Both the position numbers and the translations under genes were made by a program. The notes under the pieces were generated by a model. The model was not told the origin of the DNA. It saw nothing but the letters and a program-made list of their open reading frames with translations, and did not search any database. This document shows positions 56,396-64,000 of a stretch of DNA of 64,000 bases, one piece after another (positions within the stretch are counted from its first letter, which is position 1; each line of letters starts with the position of its first letter). Source of the DNA: Eutreptiella sp. 'Long Island Sound 2002' (Eukaryota; Euglenozoa; Euglenophyceae; Eutreptiales; Eutreptiaceae); NCBI GenBank assembly GCA_964036045.1, contig OZ038399.1, positions 25,161,349 through 25,225,348 on the forward strand. Direction: 5' to 3'.

Positions 56396-59300
56396 AAATG
56401 GCAGTACGTCCTCAACCACTTTGCGGGCGACCCAACATACGAAGAGGACGCGTGCCGACGACTAATACGGAAACATGTACGGCACCACACATGGAACACC
56501 ACAACCCCAACATACGAGGAGTACCTGCGGTGCCTACGGGCACCAAAGAATAAATCAGCCGGACCTGATGGTGTTCCTCCGCACCTGCTCCGGCACCTAC
56601 CTAACCACATACAGCAACAACTATACCAGGCAATCATAGCTGCCTGGAACGGACAAAACATCCCAGTGGCATGGCTGCAGTCCAGGGTAGTGCTCATATA
56701 TAAAAAGAAGGATCCCCAGGACCCAAGGAACTACAGGCCGATCTACGTATCCACAGCTATATATAGCATACTCACACGCCTCCTCCTGACGCGTATATCA
56801 AGGGCCATGACCCCGGGACTACTAGACATACAGCACGGCGCCACACAGGGCCGAAACACCACGACCTTAGCCACGAAACTACTAAACGACTTACACACAC
56901 AAGACGGGTACGTGGCCCTACTCAATGTGGCCAAAGCATTCCCATCAGTCCCTCGACCCATGCTGACTGGGATCGTCAAGGAGGCAGGGGCGCCAGAAAA
57001 CATCATCCGAATACTGGGGGAAATATACCAACACACACCGGCTGTACTGACCCTCCACGGAAGGGACCTCCCCATACGTCCCACCAGGGGTATGAAGGAG
57101 GGGTGCCCCCTCTCCCCGACACTATTTCTCTTATACTACGACATACTACTACGCGAAACCAAAGAGCGGTGCCCGGGAGCCCAACTATACGTGTTCGTTG
57201 ACGACATTGCTGTGCGTGCACCCACGGAGGAAGCACTACTTCACACCTTAGATACACTCCACGCCGTGGCCTACACAATGGGGCTACGCTTCAATAAGGA
57301 CAAAACTGAAGTATACCACTGGGCTAAGGACTACAACCTAACACCCATCACTTGGCAACACCAGCTCATCCCCGTGCGGCCACCCATAATGACGTACCTT
57401 GGGCACGTGCTTGCCCACCCCACACAAGAAGACACAGCATGGGACATGGTCACCACACAACTGCACCACGACGTAGCGGCATACAGGACCTTACCGCTAA
57501 ACGCTTACGAAAAGGTAGCCATCATAAACGCCGTTCTCATCCCCCGATGGACTTACAGAGGGCTTTTCCTCGGGAACAGGACACGGATGGCACACTGGGA
57601 TGACATACTGCTTCAGTTCATCAGGGACACACCCGGGATAGAACAACAAATGAACAAACACCGGCTGACTACCAACCTCAGCCACGGGGGACTTGGCCTC
57701 CGCCAGTTATGGTGGTCCTACATCACCCGGTGGGTCACAATAGGACAGCAAGAACTGCAGAATAACGGCCTTACACAACAGCTCACCGCAACCCAATATA
57801 AATACATTGACGCCGTCCGAGCCCTAGGGGGCACGGTGGGTCAGCGTATATCCCAACCCAGGCAACATCGACCCCTCTCGGCGGGACTATACGACTCGGA
57901 GAGCTCCGAGGAGGATCAAGAGACACACGCAGGGAAGACACGGCCGGCGACCAACCGTCTGGACTACGGCTGGATGAACCCGCTAGACGAACCAACCCCC
58001 GAGGAAACCCACGAGGTATGTCAGGCGCTACCCCACTAGCAGAAGATCCACGGGATCACCGTACACTACACGGGAGAACCCACCACCACACGGTGGTACA
58101 CAGACGGGTCGAAACGACACGGACGAGCGGGAGGGGGTATTTACAATGGGACCTACCGCGCGGCTTTCCGGGTGCACGGGCCTCAACAGGTGTATCGGGC
58201 CGAGACAATCGCTTGCGCTTTGGCCTCTGAACTGGCCAGACCAGGGGACGACATCATACTTGACAACCACAGTGTGGTGAAAGCCACACCTATAAAACAC
58301 AAAGGAGTGGTCAAGGACCAGGACTACCGCGACATAGGGTATCTCAACACCTCCTCGAAACGACTGACGATACGATGGACACCGGGACACCGTACCCTAG
58401 AACAAGCCACCACGTATAAAGACTACCAAGACATACAGGGGAACAACCACTCCGATGTCCTTGCCAATATGGGCGACAACCTGCCCATGGACTCCCAACA
58501 ACCACAACCCCATGATATTGTCATCACCAGACAAATCATGCCCACGCCTGCCAAGGCATGGATTATGCAAGTGCGTAGACAAAAACAAACACCAGAGGTA
58601 CACTGGGTGAGCTGGCTCCCCATGAAACACTACAGACGAAACACGTGGACACCATGGCTGTGGGGGCAGGTAAGGTGGTGGGGAGTAGGTGCCCCTTGGG
58701 AACGAACACCCACCCTCTGCTCCCAGTGTGGCCAACAACACGGAGCATCAGTGCAGTCGAGACTGGCTTACTGTCCTGCCTGGGGCGATTTCTGGGACCT
58801 ATGGCGCAGGAGCTGGACTGATTGGGCCCAATACACGTACCAATGGCAGCAAACGGCCAACAGCCAAGAACTCTGGCTCTGTGCCAGGCTGCTCGTACCA
58901 CTGTCTCTCATCGCCGCCATACCCACCACAGAACGGCATAAGCTTCGGACAGAGGTGGGCCTTTTTCAGTTTCGCATGATTCAGTCTGTCCAAACGCTAC
59001 GACGGAAATACGCAGACCCTACACCTCACCAGCCACCGTCGCCCCTATGGCTGACCAAGTACGTCGCGCAGGCACTTCCACCGCGTGAAACGCCGCAAAA
59101 CGTACGAAACCACGTCGAGGCGCCCATGCGGAGCGGCACGAAACGCAAACGTAAGACCGAGGTCGCGACGGCGGAACCCATCGACCCCGACCAATGGATA
59201 CGTGATGCGCGCGGCGCAAACGACGATGAGGCAGTGGCATGGTTCGCAAGAATACGAGCAACTAACACGGCACAAGACGAACCCACCAAGAAGCGTCAGC

Positions 59301-59662
59301 GTCCCAGCGTTGACGCACAGCGATGGGAACAATACAGAAAGACAGCAGGCAGGTTGGCACAAGACCACGCACAGCAAACACACGACATATACCACAGGGC
59401 ACACGCCGCTGCAGGGGCACTCTACATGTGGTGCCAGCAGAAACACTTGGCAAACATGACACAGTGCTACCATGACGCCTGCAAACATAAGACGACACAA
59501 TACTGGCAAACAACCCGACTAGCACGACAGACGATATACCTCATACGGAAACGGCCGCGAGAACATTGGGACCCCACCTTGTGGGAAGTCCCGATGCAAC
59601 AACTATCAAAACGCCACAAAACGCACTGGGATCCAAACGAGTGGGAAATACCAATGACATGA
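56395..59662 (+). pseudogene. Retrotransposon ORF2 part B: reverse transcriptase, RNase H, Cys/His motif
   Basis: Frame 2 from about 56395 to TGA 59660-59662 is interrupted by TAG 58037-58039. The reverse transcriptase shows NKSAGPDGVPPHLL, the YRPI segment, QHGATQGRNT, motif A (LLNVAKAFPSVPR), GMKEGCPLSPTLF and FVDDIAV. Motif A has Asn (AAT, 56924-56926) where the metal-binding Asp belongs, which should abolish polymerisation. RNase H follows in the same frame beyond the TAG: YTDGSKR, AETIACAL, LDNHSVVKA and GNNHSDVLAN provide the four acidic residues or their equivalents. A C-x2-C-x3-H-x10-C motif at about 58714-58776 matches the C-terminal knuckle of many LINEs. The tail is basic and ends in two copies of HWDPxxWE(V/I)PM. 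Confidence 0.88.
59565..59659 (+). repeat. Imperfect C-terminal repeat in ORF2
   Basis: The last ~32 codons hold two copies of a motif HWDP(T/N)(L/E)WE(V/I)PM separated by about 10 residues, with matching nucleotide blocks (TGGGA(C/T)CC, GTGGGAA). Confidence 0.75.
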
Positions 59663-59818
59663 CCACAACCACCCCAACGGGAAACCATGGGGGCGCAGTC
59701 ATGAGCTGCAGCCCGTATGCACACCCTGGCTTTGCCGAAATCTGTACTCTGCATCGAACTTGGCCCACAGTGGCCCTTGGCACATTATGAACTGGCCCAT
59801 TTGATCAAAAAAAAAAAA
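59663..59818 (+). other. Retrotransposon 3' UTR and poly(A)
   Basis: 144 bp between the ORF2 TGA and a terminal run of 12 A (59807-59818). No other structure seen. Confidence 0.8.
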
Positions 59819-59836
59819 TCACATTGCGCATGGTTC
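59819..59836. repeat. Target-site duplication, right copy
   Basis: TCACATTGCGCATGGTTC directly follows the poly(A) tail and is identical to 49621-49638; the native sequence (CTCACTTCCACC) resumes after it. Confidence 0.95.
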
Positions 59837-60478
59837 CTCACTTCCACCTCAAGGACCAGGCCATACTAGACACACACTTAGTGGTAGGTCCTCTTAACTA
59901 ATGAATATCTCAGCAACAGCAAGCCGCCATCGAACAAAATTAGCACACACGTGATGTGGGGAGAGGCCTTGTCTCCACTTTTACGCCCATTGTTAGGTTT
60001 CGCAATGGCTCAATTGAGCTTGTGCATCTGTTTGCCCGTCTTTGGCATTGGAAGGGAGGGAGAGATATTTGGATGGGCAAAAACAAAAGAAAAGCGACTT
60101 TTTCCAAAATGTCTGGGATGTTGCCCTGGGAAATGCAAACTCTCCCACGAACACGTTGATTACCAATTCATCAATTCTGTAATCACCATAGTGAAAAAGC
60201 AACAATGGACAAATGGACATTGGTTATTGTTGTAGGGTATTATTTGCTACCCAAAGCGGTCCAGCAACTGGTTCCCTGTGGCCGTTATGAAGTCCCCATG
60301 TTAGTTCGTAGAACATTAATTTTGTTGCATGCTACCCATGAGGTTGAAAAAGCCTCGGCAAGGAAGTGCTTTGCTTTTGTGTGTGCCTGAAGCTTGACAT
60401 CAGAAACGCGGTAGCACGCCCCTCACGCTTTCTAAGTGTCTTTTTTTTCGACCTTGTCCTTTGCCGTTCGTTGTCTGG

Positions 60479-63421
60479 ATGGCCGACAAGCACAACATCG
60501 TCGTCGTGGGGCATGGGATGGTGGGGCACCACCTCCTCGAGCTGCTCGTGGCCCGGGGGTGTGCGAGCAACTACAACATCATCGTCTTCGGGGACGAGCC
60601 CCACAAGGCCTACAACCGCATGCAGCTGTCCTCATACTTCGCCGGCAAGACCGTCGACGACCTTTCCCTAGTGCCGGACGGCTTCTATGAGACGTGGGGC
60701 CTGCAGGTCCACCTGAACGAGAAGATCGTGCAGATCGATCGGTGCGAGCAGAGGGTCATCAGCAGCGAGGGCAAGAACATCACATACGACAAGTTGGTGT
60801 TCGCCACAGGCTCCGCTCCCTTGGTCCCGTCGATAACAGGCAGTCACCTGCCAGGCTGCTTTGTGTACCGCAAGATCGAAGACCTGCAGCAGATGTCCGC
60901 ATACGCAGAGAAGTGCAAGAGGGCGGTGGTGCTTGGGGGAGGGCTGCTGGGGCTGGAGGCTGCCCAGGCCATGATCAACATGGGGCTGGAGTGCCACGTC
61001 ATCCAACGCTCCGGCAGCCTCATGAACCGCGAGCTCAACGCGACGGCCGGGAAAATGCTGCAGCAGCACGTCGAAGGCCTGGGCATCCGCTGCCACTTCT
61101 TCAAGGTCACGAAGCGGGTCGTGGGCGACGAACGGGGCGTGCAGAAGTTGGAGTTCGAGGACGGGACGGAGCTGGAGATTGACATGGTCATCTTTTCGAC
61201 TGGGATTCTGCCCCGGGACCAGCTCGCGAAGGACTGCGGTCTGGAGGTTGGGCCGCGGGGCGGCATCGCGGTGACGGACGAGTGCGTGACCACGCTGGAC
61301 GCCAACGTGTACGCGATCGGGGAGTGCGTCTCCCACAGGGGCCGCACGTACGGCCTCGTGGGGCCGGGCAACGCCATGGCGCGGGTCGTGGCGGACCACA
61401 TCGCGGGACGTGAGGTGACGCCGTTCGGCAACGTGGACTGCTCCACGAAGCTGAAGATCGTCGGGTTCGACGTCGGGATCATCGGGGACAGCCTCGGCAA
61501 GACGCCGGGATGCCGCACGATGGTGTACAGCAAAGAGACCGAGGGCATTTACAAGTGCCTGTTGACGGAGGCCAGCGGCGAGAAGATCATCGGGTGCATT
61601 CTGGTGGGGGAGGCGAACCAGTACAACAACATCCTCAGCATCATGCTCAACGACCTGCCGGTCCCTCAGCCCCCCGAGAGCCTCATCCTCCCCACCTTCG
61701 ACAGCGCCAACGCGGCGGTCGGGAGCGTGGAGACGCTCCCGGGCGTCGCCACCGTCTGCTCCTGCCACAACGTGAAGAAGGACGACATCTGCCAAGCGGT
61801 GCAGGACGGTTGCCACTCGATGGACGAGATCAAGTCCTGCACCAAAGCCGGGACCGGGTGCGGCGGCTGCATTTCATTGTTGACCGACCTCATGAATTAT
61901 GAGAAGGGCCGGCTCGGCATCTCCGTTAAGAATCATTTATGCGAGCACTTCCCGTTCAGTCGCCGGGAGCTGCACGACATCATCCGTGCGAAGGGGTACC
62001 GAGACTTCGATGAGGTGATCAAAGGGTCGGGTAACGGGGGCTTTGGCTGTGAGATCTGCAAGCCTACAGTGGCAAGTATCCTCGCGACAACCTTCAACAA
62101 ACATGTCCTTGAGGCGCCCCTGGCTCAGCTCCAGGACACGAACGACTACTTCCTCGCGAACATGCAGCGGGATGGTACGTACTCCGTCGTGCCCCGCATT
62201 GCCGGGGGCGAGCTCACCCCTGACGCCCTCATCACCCTCGGACAAATCGGCAAAGACTTCGACCTCTACACGAAGATCACTGGCGGCCAGCGCATTGACT
62301 TCTTTGGCGCCAAGGCCCATCAACTGCCGCTGATCTGGGACCGTCTGGTGGAGGCAGGATTCGAGACTGGGCACGCCTACGGAAAGTCCCTCCGCACGGT
62401 GAAGACATGTGTGGGCAGTACTTGGTGCAGATATGGCGTGCAAGACTCGGTTGGCATGGGGATTGCACTGGAGCACCGGTACAAAGGCCTGCGATCCCCC
62501 CACAAAATCAAGTTTGCGGTGTCGGGCTGCACTCGTGAGTGCGCGGAGGCGCAGAGCAAAGACATCGGGATCATCGCCACAAAGAACGGGTACAACCTTT
62601 ACGTCTGCGGCAACGGAGGAATGAAGCCACGACACGCGGACCTGCTCGCAGAGGATCTGGACCCCGCAATGCTCGTGAAGCTCATCGACCGCGTCCTGAT
62701 GTTCTACTGCCGGACGGCGGACCGGCTGCAGCGCACCTCAAAATGGTTCGAGGCCCTCGACGGGGGAATGGACTACCTCAAGAGCGTGGTCATCGATGAC
62801 AAGTTGGGGATCTGCGAAGACTTGGAGGAGCAGATGCAGCTGGTGGTCGACACGTACCAGGACGAGTGGGCGACGGCGTGCAAGGACCCCGCTGTCCGGG
62901 CTCGATTCAAGACCTTCGTGAACATGCCCCACGACAAACAGGACCCGCCGGCCGAGGCCGGGGCCCTCGTGTACCAGTACGAGCGGAAGCAGAAGCGCCT
63001 GCCCGTCACAGAGCCCGCCAATCCTTTGCCGGTGCCGCAGCCCGCCCTCGAGCAGCTGCCGGTCAATGAGCGGGAGTGGGCCACTGTGTGCCCGCTCGAG
63101 GCGATGGTCCCGAACTGCGGCGTGTGTGCGCTCGTCGGGGGGCAGCAGATCGCTGTGTTCCGGCTGCCGGACGACCGCTTGTTCGCTCTCAGCAACTTCG
63201 ACCCCTTTTCGCAGGCCTACGTCTTGTCCCGTGGGCTTGTGGGGGACAAGGATGGGGTCCTGAAGGTCTCGTCCCCGTTGTACAAGCAGAGCTTTGGGCT
63301 GGAAGACGGCGTGTGCCTCGGGGACCCCTCCGTGCGGGTGCCGGTGTACCCGGTGCAGCTGAAGGATGGCGTCGTGCAAGTCATGCCGCTGCCTGAGAAA
63401 TGGGACTGTTTTAGGGCCTGA
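60479..63421 (+). CDS. nirB: NAD(P)H nitrite reductase, NirB-NirD fusion (copy 2)
   Basis: Same length (980 residues) and domain set as the copy at 43478: two Rossmann folds, the [2Fe-2S] BFD domain, the siroheme/[4Fe-4S] domain with all four cysteines, and the NirD-like C-terminus. Three residues differ: Cys for Ser at 89, Leu for Arg at 273 (just before the second FAD motif) and Ala for Val at 759. I also count about three synonymous changes. No stop or frameshift is present, so it should be functional unless the Arg-to-Leu change matters. The upstream 640 bp match copy 1; beyond that the retrotransposon separates this gene from whatever regulatory DNA copy 1 keeps further upstream. The alternative to a second gene is an allele placed in tandem by the assembler. 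Confidence 0.95.
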   Translation: MADKHNIVVVGHGMVGHHLLELLVARGCASNYNIIVFGDEPHKAYNRMQLSSYFAGKTVDDLSLVPDGFYETWGLQVHLNEKIVQIDRCEQRVISSEGKNITYDKLVFATGSAPLVPSITGSHLPGCFVYRKIEDLQQMSAYAEKCKRAVVLGGGLLGLEAAQAMINMGLECHVIQRSGSLMNRELNATAGKMLQQHVEGLGIRCHFFKVTKRVVGDERGVQKLEFEDGTELEIDMVIFSTGILPRDQLAKDCGLEVGPRGGIAVTDECVTTLDANVYAIGECVSHRGRTYGLVGPGNAMARVVADHIAGREVTPFGNVDCSTKLKIVGFDVGIIGDSLGKTPGCRTMVYSKETEGIYKCLLTEASGEKIIGCILVGEANQYNNILSIMLNDLPVPQPPESLILPTFDSANAAVGSVETLPGVATVCSCHNVKKDDICQAVQDGCHSMDEIKSCTKAGTGCGGCISLLTDLMNYEKGRLGISVKNHLCEHFPFSRRELHDIIRAKGYRDFDEVIKGSGNGGFGCEICKPTVASILATTFNKHVLEAPLAQLQDTNDYFLANMQRDGTYSVVPRIAGGELTPDALITLGQIGKDFDLYTKITGGQRIDFFGAKAHQLPLIWDRLVEAGFETGHAYGKSLRTVKTCVGSTWCRYGVQDSVGMGIALEHRYKGLRSPHKIKFAVSGCTRECAEAQSKDIGIIATKNGYNLYVCGNGGMKPRHADLLAEDLDPAMLVKLIDRVLMFYCRTADRLQRTSKWFEALDGGMDYLKSVVIDDKLGICEDLEEQMQLVVDTYQDEWATACKDPAVRARFKTFVNMPHDKQDPPAEAGALVYQYERKQKRLPVTEPANPLPVPQPALEQLPVNEREWATVCPLEAMVPNCGVCALVGGQQIAVFRLPDDRLFALSNFDPFSQAYVLSRGLVGDKDGVLKVSSPLYKQSFGLEDGVCLGDPSVRVPVYPVQLKDGVVQVMPLPEKWDCFRA

Positions 63422-64000
63422 TCCCTGGAGCTCTGCCCACTGATCCACTGATCTCGTTGAAGTCAACGTTGATGAGCCCGCGACGGGCCAACAAAGGATT
63501 TGTTAGCGTCTGCATGTCATATGCAACTGCTGTCTGAGGGCTCCCGGTTTCGCCACAACAATCTGGACCGGCCCCCTCTTTGAGTGCTCTCACAGCGCAT
63601 TCCATCGCCAGGTGCGCCTGGTTCACGTTTGGAAGCCTGTTTGCTCTGTGCTTTGGGCCCTTTTCGTGTACTTTCAGGCTACGCCTCCAGACCCCATATA
63701 TTTATCTGCTGCGTTGGATTGTTTCTGAGGGTTTAATGCACTGCCGCGGACGGTGCTGTATGCAAAGCAACCACCCGACAGTTCTGACGGATGCCTGTGG
63801 CCAGGCATGACTGTGCCCACATGTCTGCGCAGCTGAGCCTTCTCACGAACACCCAGAGCCCAAGTTCGGGTTTTCCGCTTTGGTATTTTATTTTATTGCT
63901 TCCCCTTTCCAGCCCCATTCCTTGCACACATCCTTGGAAATGTACATGTGCAAGGGTATGCACCGTGAGCCATGCCACAGTGCTCATTATTGCAGCACTT
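63422..64000. other. 3' flank of nitrite reductase copy 2
   Basis: Matches 46421-46999 with a few substitutions (for example in CTTCTCACGAACACCCAGAG). No gene recognised; the duplicated unit continues past the window. Confidence 0.5.

Larger units (their letters stand above)
49639..59818 (+). mobile_element. Non-LTR retrotransposon (APE/RT/RNase H), 10.2 kb
   Basis: The insertion is bounded by an 18-bp target-site duplication and ends in 12 A (59807-59818), so the element is on the plus strand. It comprises an inverted 5' piece (to about 50470), an ORF1 region (50472-54847) and ORF2 (54862-59662), which codes in order for an apurinic-type endonuclease, reverse transcriptase, RNase H and a Cys/His motif. 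That order matches RNase H-bearing LINE groups (I/Ingi/Tad/LOA type); I cannot place it more precisely. The plus strand is strikingly A/C-rich from 50480 to the end. The copy is inactive through frameshifts, two in-frame TAGs and a catalytic substitution, yet the protein reads well throughout, so it decayed little before or after inserting. It lies about 640 bp upstream of nitrite reductase copy 2. Confidence 0.93.
47430..64000. repeat. Tandem segmental duplication, copy 2 (runs off window)
   Basis: Second copy of the 6.8-kb unit, interrupted by the retrotransposon at 49639-59818. Removing the insert and one target-site copy (10,198 bp) brings the offset to copy 1 from 17001 back to 6803, the value seen left of the insertion, so the boundaries are exact. 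The window ends at the equivalent of copy-1 position 46999. About six substitutions separate the two nitrite reductase genes. Confidence 0.92.

Noticed and set aside
55459-58039. TAG reassigned as a sense codon, suggested by two in-frame TAGs in the retrotransposon while confident genes here end in TGA
   Set aside because: The two 980-codon nitrite reductases, six kinase exons and the DUF218 gene contain no in-frame TAG or TAA, and the element also has frameshifts and a catalytic substitution, so ordinary decay explains the TAGs. The sample of gene ends is too small to argue from.

Overview
This is a stretch of a nuclear genome from a eukaryote, most likely a unicellular alga. The evidence is genes split by GT-AG introns (an AGC-type kinase in six consistent exons, a DUF218 gene in two), a non-LTR retrotransposon with poly(A) tail and target-site duplication, many minisatellites, long G or C homopolymers, and large gene-poor intervals. 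A bacterial-type NAD(P)H nitrite reductase (NirB fused to NirD), known from fungi, oomycetes, diatoms and some other algae, fits a nitrate-assimilating protist. I cannot fix the lineage from sequence alone.

Layout. 1-2.6 kb: nothing recognised. 2.6-6.9 kb, minus strand: a long charged, repeat-rich ORF with a 38-residue repeat array. 7-14 kb: gene-poor, with a 222-bp hairpin element at 10.5 kb. 14.0-17.2 kb: a GC-rich proline/serine/alanine-rich ORF, possibly the 5' exon of the kinase that follows. 19.2-28.2 kb, plus strand: an AGC-like protein kinase rebuilt from six exons whose phases all agree; its introns hold minisatellites and dispersed repeats. 28.2-38.4 kb: repeats and decayed coding fragments. 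38.4-40.1 kb: a secreted or membrane-anchored DUF218 (YdcF/SanA-like) protein. 40.6-64.0 kb: a tandem duplication of a ~6.8-kb unit, each copy carrying a complete intronless 980-codon nitrite reductase. The copies are almost identical. The second is interrupted by a 10,180-bp non-LTR retrotransposon.

The retrotransposon is the most notable item. It has 12 A residues at the 3' end, an 18-bp target-site duplication, and an inverted 5' segment of about 830 bp with reversed strand composition, as expected from twin priming. Its coding region carries five copies of a cassette resembling 2A ribosome-skipping peptides (core D-V-E-x-N-P-G-P): two match the full consensus, three are degenerate. ORF1 also contains a C3HC4 RING finger. 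ORF2 has apurinic endonuclease, reverse transcriptase, RNase H and a Cys/His motif. This copy is dead: several frameshifts, two in-frame TAG codons, and Asn in place of the first catalytic Asp of the reverse transcriptase.

The nitrite reductases would reduce nitrite to ammonium with NAD(P)H. The kinase, the DUF218 protein and the charged repeat protein show no functional link to them. Coding calls outside the recognised families are tentative.
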